From contig WELA01006070.1 in assembly GCA_009602735.1 (NCBI GenBank), positions 14,642-78,641 of the forward strand: a stretch of 64,000 nucleotides of DNA, written 5' to 3'. Both the position numbers and the translations under genes were made by a program. This DNA is from Mesotaenium endlicherianum. Lineage: Eukaryota; Streptophyta; Zygnematophyceae; Zygnematales; Mesotaeniaceae. Shown piece after piece: positions 46,348-56,460 of the stretch; within the stretch, counting starts at the first letter, position 1; each line of letters begins with the position of its first letter. Under the pieces are notes generated by a model. It had not been told where the DNA came from. It saw only the letters and a list, made by a program, of their open reading frames with translations, and searched no databases.

Positions 46348-47146
46348 TGCCTTTGACTATACTCCACAGCGTCGACCCTTGTTGCCAATGCCATCATTTC
46401 TCCAAGACTGGTAGGGTCCTTGAGCGCCACTTCCTTGGCACAGTTGGCTTGAGTCCCCTCTTGAACTTGTCCATCATCTCCGACTCGTGCATGGATGGAC
46501 ATTGAAGCACCAGCTCGTTGAAGCGCGATACATACTCTTTAACGCTTGCTCGTTGACGAAGGCGCACCAATAGATCTCAAGCCGGTAGCCTCGGGTGCAA
46601 TAGATTAAAATTGCCTCTTCAAGCCTTCAAAGAGTTGATCAACAGTAGCAGGAACTCCAGACAGCTGCTCTTCTCGTTCATACCAAGCTCCAGCACTCTT
46701 CTGCAGCAAAGTTATGACAAAGGCGACTTGCCTGTCGGGCGTGAGCGCAGAATATTCCATAAACTTCTTCATTCCAAAAATCCATTGATGAACAGGCGGC
46801 GATCCACGCTCTCCAGCATAAACTTCAGGCTCAAGCGCACGCACTCCTGATGCGGGTGGGATAACTGGTTGCACCACTGGGTTAACATGAATCGATGGCA
46901 CAACAGGTGCAGGTGCCGAACTCGTCGAAGCGGCGTTCCCCATAACAACTCGCACCATTCTCTCCACCTCCGCGCGCATATTTTGTTGAACTGGGTGTAG
47001 ACTTCTTCTCCAATTGCATTTGCCATTTGCCTTAGCATCGCCTGCATCTCTTGTTGCTCTCTGGTCATTGTTGGTGCTGCCTGTTGCCCCGCGCGCTGAA
47101 CATGCTCGACATGTTCGCCTCCTCCAGCTGCCGACTGCGACTCCAT
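46116..47146 (-). pseudogene. Element D gag with zinc knuckle
   Basis: It begins MESQSAAGGGEHVEHV, followed by a coiled Gln/Met-rich stretch and a Pro-rich linker. A capsid-like region with HQWIFGMKKFMEYSALTPDRQVAF-type text (given here only in part) lies near 46700-46800. One CCHC knuckle, [14 protein letters not shown], lies near 46180-46220, and a Gln/Lys-rich end follows. The family D remnant at 28514-28762 starts the same way. About two breaks. Confidence 0.85.
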
Positions 47147-47183
47147 AATATAACATGCAAACTAGCCCTGCTGTAATACCAGA

Positions 47184-47933
47184 TGAAAGGGGCAAGATGC
47201 CCTAGTGGAAGCGTAGTGACTCATGAGGAAAGGAACTAGTTGCAATCATACTAAAGGGTGCAGCGGCATGTCACTAAGAAAGCTTAGGAGATTACTTGAC
47301 ATTTTGAGTGGCGAGAAATTGCTCACAAATGATGTAGGATGAAAGGCCTTGTGATTACAAACCCGTAGAAATTTACAGAAGTGAAAACTGATAAGAAACA
47401 AAGAAGTTATGCCTATTTATAATTTTCTGCCTAAGTGCTCCTCCCTAGGAAGAAGCTACAGATTTTCCTAAGTGTTCGTCAAATTGTCCCTTCCAGAATA
47501 TTCGTGAGTAAGCCAGATCAGTCTAATCTGACGTGTCGGGCCGAATTGACGTCCACATACATGCATCAACATTACTAGAATATTCTATCTTAGACGCGCT
47601 AGGCTAAACCGAAACTTNGAACTTCTAGATAAATCGACCTAGTCGGCACTCCGCGTCAGCCGAACTTACGTGAAGGTTCAAGTTCATTCTAACGGGCCAG
47701 ATCGCTCGACGCTGTCGGTCAATCCGACGGTCGCGCTCACCGCGAATTAAGGACAGTCGTCAACCGACCTCAAAACTAATTAAACTTCAAAAATCCGGAA
47801 CTCTCTCAATACTTGACCAAATTTGCTGAACTTTATATCCAAATGATCGCAAAAATGCACTCTACGCTATTGTACAATCAAAACATACTTTCATGAAACT
47901 CAAAAATGCACTTTATAAACCTATGACCTTACA
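47184..47933 (-). repeat. 5' LTR of element D (750 bp)
   Basis: TG...CA on the minus strand; primer-binding site TGGTATTACAGC begins two bases later at 47181. Contains an N at 47618 beside a short insertion relative to the 3' LTR. Confidence 0.9.
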
Positions 47934-47961
47934 AGCAGCATCCATTGTCCCTAGAGCTCTA

Positions 47962-48677
47962 TGAAAGGGGGAAGGGTGCGGGGAGTGCGCCCACTCACGC
48001 ACCCTCACCCGCGAGTGGAAGCGTGCACGAGGACCTTTCCTAGTTGCATACACAAGGTGGAGTGGCCTGGTGCTATGCCACCCTTGCAAGAATTAGAGGC
48101 CTACATGAGAGAGGAGTGGAAAAGAACTCACTCTATCAAGAAAAGGCGTATACAAGATAAGAAGGTTAGACTAGACTAGACTAGGCTAGACTCCCTCTAC
48201 TTCTTTGTGCTTCGCATTTATGCTTAACTCTAAAAGTCCTCTCTAGCAAGGTACCTCCTGAACCTTCTACTGTGACTCCTTCCATGTAGGTGACCTTGCC
48301 TTGTTGGACAAGCTCGCACACTCACACGCACACACTCACACTCTAGAATATTCTACTACCCATTCCACTAATTCCTCACGGAGTTTCTAGAAATTTTACA
48401 ATCATCTTGACACTCTACGTAAATGTACGTAGTTCCTGGAACCCTCATGTTTCAATATCCTACTTTCTGGACTCCAACCAAAATATTTCGTCACTGGACC
48501 TGTCCTTGTCACTAAATTGAATCTGTGACATCAAAAACTCACTGTAAATTCCCAAAACTCATAACTTTCGTAATACTTGTCTAAATGACTTGAAATAAAG
48601 ACCAAAGTTCTTCTAGAATCACACTCTATGCATATAAATTGCTAGAAAAATACAAACTACACTTTCATAACCTTACA
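47962..48677 (-). repeat. 3' LTR of element C (716 bp)
   Basis: Minus-strand TGTAAGGTTATG...CCCCCTTTCA. It follows the end of ORF3 and a purine-rich AGAGGACAAAG. The ORF3 reading frame runs to the first bases of the LTR. Confidence 0.7.
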
Positions 48678-50359
48678 CTTTGTCCTCTGGGGGATGGGAC
48701 CTGGACCTGGACCTTCTCCTCCTATCAGGTGGCCTCCTGAACCCTTCAGGCTCAATAAAAAAAGGTGATGCCAGGGGAGAACGTAGTAACTGGGCAGCCT
48801 CCTCTTACACAGTTTGCAAGTTAATAGAAACGGCTCTCTCCTGGGCAGCTCGCAAACTAAGATGGACATACACTGGCGTCCCAAAAGGATGTTGCATGAC
48901 ATGGGATAAAGGCACGTGCCCCTTGTGTGAGGGTGATGCTGGCTGCCCTTTGGCTGCCTCCCTAGCAGTGCGCCTGTTTGCCCTGTCTGACTGAGTCTCA
49001 CCTCCTAGGAGTGGACTTCTTCTGCTGAAACTTCCTTTTGCTGAAACTTCCCAGCCAGGTGAAATTGTGCTTCCCCTTCTCCATGTGGGGTGGTACCTTC
49101 AAGCTGCTGCAAGGCCCTTCTCTGCCAGAGACAGCCTGCAATCCTCTGCAAAGTGGGAGATGTGGCAATGGCCTGAGTCTCAGCAGGACTAGACTCCGCG
49201 CCTGTGCCTTCCTCCTCTTTGTCCTTCTGCTCCTCTGAGACGGCTAGAGTTTTCCTGGTCATTTCCTCCAGCTGCTCCTGAGAAAAAGAGTAACCCACTG
49301 ACCTCCCCCTTTTGGGTGTTGGTGGTGGTTGCTGGGCTTTGATTGCATATAGGTCCTTCTCCCCTTGCTTGCTTGCCCGTTTGGCATAGGCATGCTTCCC
49401 CTTAGAAAACCACTCCCGAGCCCTGGCTCTGTCTGCCTGCATCTCCTCACTCATTAACTTCCTAACCCCAACCAGTCTAGGGTCCCATGGTGCAATATGA
49501 GGTGGCAGCACTATTTTGCTTTTTAAGTCCGGAAGGAAGTCGTCCTCCTCAGCCCTGTCATTCAGTTGGTCTCTCATGTTGATGGTCATCCTGCGCCATT
49601 TCGTGGACTGCAAGAAGAAAGCAGGGTCTGTCCTCTTCAGTGTGCATGGATGCCAGTGCCCTGAAAACTCCAACTGACTGGTCTCCCTTGCCAAGAACTC
49701 CCAGCTCCTCCTCTCCACCTCCTTATACATGGCCTTAAACTTGTTATAGGATGTGGCATCCTTGAAGCTGTCAGAGTCCATTGAAACCAACCTGATGACT
49801 CTCCCTGTGCCCAAGATATCCCAGGTATTGGCAGAGCTTCATGTTCGTTCATCTGAGCCAGTGCCTTGGCCTCCTTGACAGTATATTCCACCATCGTGGC
49901 ATAATTTTGGTTTAAGAGTGCTGACCTCTATGTACTTGTCAAAATTTGGGGATGTTTCCCCCTCTCATTGCAGGATGTCCTTCGACCACTCACTTCAAAC
50001 TTTTTGGGCATACTTGAATGCCTCCTCAAAAAGATTGAAGCCCTTGCCTACCACCGTATAGCGGTAGCTCTTGGCTCTCCTCTGTTCCTCCTCAGCTTGC
50101 TGCTTCCGCCTCTCCTCAGCTCGCCTGGCTTCTTTTGCTTTTTGGGCTTCCTATGCAGCTATCTGTCTTGCTCCTCCTGCCTAAGCTTGGCTTGCTCTTC
50201 TTCCTGTTTCTTCTTCTGAGCCTCTCGTCGCAGTCGTAGTCGCTCCGACTCCCGAGACGAGATGGAAGACGATAGGATGTTGTCATGGTATTGCAAGTAT
50301 TTGTCTTGCACCTCCTCCGCCCTTCTTTTCCTCTTTAGTTCTGTCTCTTGAGTGGCCAT
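48657..50359 (-). pseudogene. ORF3 of element C: coiled-coil, RS-rich protein of unknown function
   Basis: It starts at 50359 (gcaggATGGC) with ATQETELKRKRRAEEVQDK and a Glu/Arg/Gln/Lys-rich probable coiled coil. Central part: IRLVSMDSDSFKDATSYNKF, then KIVLPPHIAPWDPRLVGV (shared with A ORF3), EWFSKGKHAYAKRASKQG and an acidic stretch. The C-terminus holds GHVPLSHVMQHPFGTPVYV and ends in an Arg/Ser-rich RRRRSRSRSHPPE. The order of parts equals that of 4334-6014, yet the two are well diverged, so the ORF has been kept over time. No known domain was recognised. Broken, a few breaks. Confidence 0.75.
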
Positions 50360-50660
50360 CCTGCTCAAACATATCACAATTGAGTAAGTGTAGCCATACT
50401 AATGTGCCACCCCACCCAGTACTTTAGGTAGCAAGAACGTAGTAGTGAGAGTTTAAGAATGTCTTATACCTGGTGTGAGTAAGTGGGATGTAGGAATGTG
50501 CTTGAGTAAGAAGTGAATGTGAGCGCAGGTGAGTGTGGGATAATGGTTATGTAGAGGAGCTTTGTTGACCCCCGAGGTGCTATTACAACTCTAAGGTGGG
50601 CTGCTTGTCACAACTGTCACTTTCTGTCACTTACTATCACTTTTCCCCTCCAACTCGAAT
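50360..50660 (-). other. Spacer between element C pol and ORF3
   Basis: No coding potential. Near 50650 the minus strand reads GTTGGAGGGGAAAAG, like the purine tract of family A; a second priming site or an old LTR start here cannot be excluded. Confidence 0.4.
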
Positions 50661-50677
50661 GGAGACAGGACCTTCTG

Positions 50678-53600
50678 TCATGTTCCCATGTCAACTGAAA
50701 TGACAGTTAGGGTAACTGACCTGCTTCCCGGAGGTGGAACCGCTTCAACGCACCTTTTGGCGTTGACCAAATGGTCTTTAGATTCCCATGTGTTCCTAGA
50801 TGCATCATGTCCTTTCCATCTGACCAAGTACTTTATGACATATTTAGATGGTTGACGGACTGAGTGAGCGTCCAAAATCTCCTGGACCTCATATTCTTCA
50901 GGGTCATCTTCTCAAACGGATGGGACCGGTCTCGGTTGGACAGGAAACCAACAGGTCAACAGTGTGTCACCCTTAATGTATGGTTCAAAGAAAGAGATAT
51001 TAAAGACGGGGTGACCCTTATATTCCGCTGACATGTTCAGTTTGTAAGCATTTTGACCGACGTACCATCGAATATGGACCGACCCAGACTGGCCCCAGCT
51101 TTTTCTTGACCACACCAGGCACGTTCAGGTGTTGAGAATGTAATTTGACCAAATCGCCCTTAGAAAATGTCAGTTCTCGACAATGTTGGTTGGCTTATTT
51201 TTGTTGGGTGGCTTGTGCCTTGTACAAGTTCTGCTGGACTTCTAACAGAGTGTCAGCGAACTCCTGAGTTGACTCGAGAGACACCGGGTTTTCAATCCTC
51301 TCACGATGAGTCAAAGACTCCCCTAGCACATCTAAAGGAGACTTAGGAACTCTACCCACATTGAGTTCAAAGGGAGTCTTTTCCGTTGACGCATGCACCA
51401 CACTGTCTGCAAACTGAATTTGAGGCAACAGACATCCCAGTTATCTTGTTTTTTATTAATATAAGCTCTCAGCATCTCTTGCAGAACTCGGTTTGTTCTT
51501 TTAGTCTACCCATCGATCTGAGGGTGGATTGCTGTGCTGAGCAGCTGTTTGACTCCCATGAATTCCATCAAAGCTCTCTAGAACTTGGAGGTGAAATGCG
51601 AGTCTCGGTCTAAGGTAATATTGAAGAGTAGCCCATGTTCGCATACTACATGGTTGTAGAACTGTCTCGCAGTGTCGAGTGCAGTCACCTTGACAGCTGT
51701 GGTGATGAAAATTACTATTTTTGTCGATTTATCAACTGCTACCAATATAGAATCATGCCCATTGGCAATTGTTGGTAGTGTTACCACCCAGTCCATTGGT
51801 ATGGTTTCTCACCTTCCAGCTGGGATAGGTAGTGGTTGTAACAGTGTCCCGAGTGGTCTGTGTCTAGACATATTTTTGTGACACAAATCACAAGACTTAA
51901 AGTATTTTAAGACCTTTCGAGGCAACCCTTTCCAATGGTAGTGTTTTACCAGATTGCCAATAATTTTGGCCTGCTCCAAATGCCCACCCAGAAGACTGTC
52001 ATATGCTTGACTCTGGAACAAGGACCACAAATTCCAAGTTATTAGGAAGTACGAACACTAACCTTCTTAAAGTGGTTTCAATTACCCAGACTCCTCCTTT
52101 CAGCCTATAGCCGAGTGCAGTAGCAGGACACACCCCATTTGTTTGGCTGGGCTCAAATGCTGGGTCAGAAAGGTAGGCTTTCCTAAGTTGTTCAAGGAAG
52201 GACTTTTTCACTTTTAGTGAAGTGAGTGCAAACATGACTTTGTATACAGCATGCTGATCAAAGTTCCTTTCTTGCAAGTCAGGTTTTCTAGAGAGAACGT
52301 CAGCAGGATTCAACTTCCCCGGTTTGTAGTCAATCTGGACCTGGAACTGCTTCAGCATCTGGCTCCAGCAATTCTCCCTCCTAGACAGCTTTTGCTTCTT
52401 CTGGAAATGCATCAGAGCTAGATGATTTGTAAATATCTTAAGAGTTCAGGGTTACCAACTCCTTATCATGCACAGAATAGTTAATCTCAGCTGGATTGAA
52501 GTTCATAGATTCATACAGCACAGGATGCCACTCCTGCTTAACCTTACCATCCTTTGCGGTTTTTTCAGCAGGTTGGAACAAAAAAGCACCCATGGCAAAA
52601 TCAGAAGCGTCAGTAACCACCTGCACACGTTTGCTAGGGTCATACACAGCTAAGACAGGGGCACAACATAGAGCATCTTTTAAGGGTCTAGAAGGCAGCT
52701 TGTTGCTCTTCCACCTACATGGACTCTATGTTCTTCTTAACAAGGTCAGCCAGTTTACTGGCCTTTGAAGAATAATTCTCAATGAATCCCCTTTAGTAGT
52801 TAACCAGCCAAGGAAGGATTCAACTTCTGAGACAGATCGAGGTACTGGCCAGTCCCTTATGGTCTGGACTTTCTTAGGGTCCACACTGATGCCCTCTTTA
52901 TTGACAATGTGTCCTAGAAATTCAATGCTCTCCTTAAAGAAATCACACTTGCTCATTTGAGCATGAAGCTGATTCTTTTTTAGAGTCTCCATGACTATTC
53001 GTATGCGTTCAGCATGCTCAGCTTCATTTTTTGAGAAGAACAAAATATCATCCAAAAAGATTTGCACAAACTTGTTCAAATAAGGCCTGAAAATGTCATT
53101 CATAGCGCCCATGAAGGTGGCAGGAGCATTAGTCAAGCCAAAAGGCATCACATTGAACTCATAATGTCCATACCGTGTGCGGAAGGCAGTCTTGTGTTCA
53201 TTCCTCTCAGCAACTCTGATTTGGTGATAACCACTCTTAAGATCAATTTTGCTGAACACTTTAGCACCAGACAGGGTATTCAGCAAGTCCTCAATTTTGG
53301 GTAAAGCATACTTACTCTTTACCGTGATCCTGTTAAGTGCTCTGTAATCCACACACATTCGCATACTACCATCCTTTTTCTTAACAAACAGAGTGGGTGC
53401 GCCATAAGATGATTTACTAGGAGAAATACACCCATTCTCCTAAAGTTCCTTAATTTGTGTTCTTAGTTCTTTACTCTCCAAATAAGACAGTCCATAGGTA
53501 CGTTGCCGTGGAGGCTGCCTGTCAGGTACAAGCTCTATCTTGTGATCTACCTCCCTCTAGTGGGGGACCTTGAGGCATATTAAAAACATAAGCATATTGA

Positions 53601-53774
53601 GCAACAGGTTTTGCAGCAGTGGGGTGCTCAGGAGGACTCACCATTTTTTCAACCACTTCTTCAGGTTGAGGAGGTATCGCTTTCAGCAATAGACAGAACA
53701 TTCTGCCTTCCTTCTGGATCCAACTTTCGACGAACTCTATTGCATTCAACAACTTGCATCCTCCTAGAAGCCTT
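50678..53774 (-). pseudogene. Element C pol (protease end to chromodomain)
   Basis: [66 protein letters not shown]. RNase H: DASDFAMGAFLFQPA. Integrase: zinc region (CDLCHKNMSRH), core (MDWVVTLPTIANGHDSI...), C-terminal FNISFFEPYIKGD. Chromodomain: KYVIKYLVRWKGHDASRNTW. The best-preserved family A chromodomain in the window. Broken copy. Confidence 0.8.
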
Positions 53775-54648
53775 TGTCGTGCCCGTTCTTGTCGTGTCCT
53801 CTTGGTGTCTAGTCGTGTTCCCAGAGGGTGGTGGGTCAATGACAGGTTCTAGTGGTGGGTCAATGACAGGTTCTAGTGGTTAGTCGGATTAGGACGGTAG
53901 GCGAGGATGGTCTAGTCTATGTGCACTGGTGGTGAACACTGGGACCCATGATCTGCTCACGAGGTTCTGCTGTTGAGCAGCTGTGAGGCTCCCTCCCAGA
54001 TCATGCGCACTTCCTTTACCTTCACACATGGTGTTGCCGCCCACATGTGTGTAGGCCGACCTTCAAGTTCGCTCGCCTGAAGGGTCGGCGCGGGTACCCA
54101 GTGGAATCCCCCATTGCCCATGGCTAGATCATCATTGTACCATAGGCAATTCCCATGGGTATGCCCATGGATTGCTAGGGGTTAGGGAGAGTAGGGCTCA
54201 TTGGAGTGTCGGGTTCCTTTTGCCTGCTCACTAGTTGTACGTGTGCTTGTCGACCTCTAGGTTCACCTCTTTTTCATATTTAGTTGATTTTGGGTTTGTG
54301 TGAGATGACGCGATGACGCGTTCATCTTAGTCAGTAGAGTTTGATTGTGTTTCGCAGGCACTGGGCTTAGCATTCGAGGGCACGCTATTTAGGCCGCGAG
54401 CTAACACCATTTCGGTGTTAGCTTTGTACGTTTGCTTTTTGAGAGTCAGTTTATTCCTATCTTGTGACGTGATCAAATGAGTGAGTTTGTGTGATGTTGT
54501 GTCGTTGTCTTCCTCACTTCTATGTGTAGGATACTCGTAGTACACTCCACAGCTCACCTTAAGTCGCGACCTCGTTAACTTCTCTCGCGGCCATAACGAC
54601 GCTTTCCACCTTAGCTCGTGCCTTGCTTATCCGCCTAGGAACTGTGCT
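53775..54648 (+). repeat. E3 terminal block A1
   Basis: Starts TGTCGTGCCC. Hairpins: CTGCT/AGCAG (about 53968-53982); arms AGATGACGCG (54303-54312) and CGCGTTCATCT (54317-54327); GCTAACACC/GGTGTTAGC (54400-54422). It contains a short local duplication of the GGTGGGTCAATGACAGG unit near 53828-53880. It is not followed by a block B. Confidence 0.8.
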
Positions 54649-55159
54649 TAGCCTAGAATGCTCGCCTGTACCTCGGCTTGTTTACATACAAAGCTAACTT
54701 CAAGTTAAATGGGCTAGAAGCTAGGGACGGGCGGATTTACTTTAGAGGCGGAAGTACGCCATACAACTTCACGAGGAGAGCGTCCTCGTGTGTTCAATTT
54801 GCTCGCGCTAATTGTGAGCGGGTGGAGCTTCCAAGTTTCACCTTGTGACATGTGAGTGCATTGCGTCAATGTTAGGACCGGTCGCTTGTTAGGGACGATT
54901 GCGTGCGTTGTGTGTTGTTGTTGTTTGCTTGTTTGTGTGTGCCTCTACTTGGGCCGGGCACACTTTTACTTGCAGGCTAGCCAGTGTTGCTTAGACTGGT
55001 TGTGGGTGCATTATTAGCCTAGCTTGATCTTTGTTAGTGTTTGTGCTAGTTTGTGGTTACTCCCGGCCCTTGCGTTGGCCGGATTGCACGCTGTGTGGGT
55101 GTGTGCGAGCCCTCCCGGCCCTTTTGTTGGTCGGGTTGTGTACGTTGGGGAGACAAACC
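54649..55159 (+). other. E3 leader between block A1 and gag
   Basis: About 500 bases without clear coding. No convincing tRNA primer-binding site was found next to block A1, unlike in elements B, D and K. Confidence 0.4.
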
Positions 55160-56460
55160 TATACGGGGCACTCCGATGGCATTTCCATTGTGGCATTGGA
55201 ATCTAAGATTGACGCTTCAATGGCGTTGATGCGCGGTAATCACAACCTCACGCGTAACCTGTTTTTTGACACGTTACCCTCACTCCTGGGCGGGAAGGCA
55301 TTATTATTCTACCAGAAGTTTAGGGCTAACATCGTCCAGGCGATATCGGACGCTGTACCCGATGCCGCCCCTATTCCTATAGTCAAGGCTCCTCCAGTCC
55401 TGCCGGCGGACCATCCTCGAATAGCTGCTGCGGCTGCTGCTACCGCAGCCGCCATGGCTGCTGGGCTGGACGCCGCCGCCGCGGCAGTGGTTGTCGCAGC
55501 GGCGAGGCTAGGCCCAATTGGGGGTGAGGGGGGGGAACTCGCACTACTTGGGGGTGCAGCAGGGGAACCTACAGGCCCTGGACCGGTTGAGCTCGCTCTA
55601 CCGGCGTATGCCACCCCCGTCGAGCTGCTTGCAGCTCGTGTAGCGTATCGCCATCATGGAGCCATGCAACAGCGCCAGCAACAGGCAATACTTGGCATAG
55701 TTTTACCTGTGCATGGTTCTATGCCTGGAGCTGTCTTGGATTGCATTGACACCCTTTTGCAGATGTTTCGTCAGCACTTCCCCGCTAACACTTGTTCTCG
55801 CCAGGATGAGTTGAGAGACTTTGTGCGCTCCGCGCGCGAGACTTCTAACATGGCTTATGAGCGTTTCCAGCAGTTGAGGGAGGATACGGGTATGTACGTG
55901 GCTGTGACTCAGGCTTGCATCAAGTTCATCAGTGCTTTCTCTGCTTCTACTTCTCTGTGTCAAACCCTTAACCATCATCTTGCTCTCACTGCTATACCAC
56001 AGCGAAGTGTACACAAGGTTTGTCGGTGGGCTGAATAAATCGAGATGGTGCAGGCAGCGTTGCAAGCCGAGCGTAGGACTAAGGGGGAGCCGTAGGAGTT
56101 CATGCAGTGCAGGTACCTACTCCGCCAATCACAGCGGAGCGGGACCTGCTGCCGCACCCAAGCGCGTGGTTCCAGTGTGCGACTACTGCCGCCAGAAGGG
56201 TCACCTGGTGGAGAAGTGTTTTCTCCTTCATCCCCATTTGGCGCCGACGGGATGGTCCTTCAAGCCCCAAAAGGGCACAGTGCCACCTGCAGGGCTCAGC
56301 GGCATTCCCATAGCCCAGGTGCCATCTTACTATGCTTCTCCACCCCCTGCGTTTCCGGGTTTTTATCCGGGAGTCTCGGGGTTTCCGTCTCCGCATAGCA
56401 ATTTTGCAGGGTATCCCTCTCCCTACTCACCTGTCCCCATTTCATTCCCATCTGCATACT
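55160..56460 (+). pseudogene. E3 gag with zinc knuckle
   Basis: ALESKIDASMALMRGNHNLTRN starts the conserved region. An Ala-rich stretch (55430-55510) follows, then a capsid-like part with RQDELRDFVRSARETSNMAYERF and a CCHC knuckle CDYCRQKGHLVEKC (56178-56219) with FLLHPHLAPTGWSF after it. Matches the E2 gag. Broken copy. Confidence 0.8.

Larger units (their letters stand above)
41786..47933 (-). mobile_element. Element D: nearly whole Ty3/gypsy chromovirus
   Basis: 6,148 bp with two LTRs (3' at 41786-42529, 5' at 47184-47933). The flanks are AGCAA (41781-41785) and AGCAG (47934-47938), a 4-5 bp target duplication. A primer-binding site adjoins the 5' LTR and a purine tract (GAGGAGGGGGATGA) precedes the 3' LTR. 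Pol is one open frame of 1,276 codons with all usual domains; gag has about two breaks. The LTRs differ at roughly 4% of positions by eye, so it is young among elements here. One undetermined base (N) lies at 47618 in the 5' LTR. Confidence 0.9.
47962..53774 (-). mobile_element. Element C: family A-like chromovirus with ORF3, 5'-truncated by E3
   Basis: Minus-strand order: protease end (53530-53774), RT (52730-53400), RNase H (52430-52650), integrase (50912-52400), chromodomain (50700-50880), a 260-bp spacer, ORF3 (48657-50359), 3' LTR (47962-48677). E3 interrupts the protease region at 53774/53775. Its pol is close to that of A and B, but the LTR starts TGTAAGG rather than TGTAATG, so it is a separate subfamily. 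Broken, about ten breaks. Confidence 0.85.
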
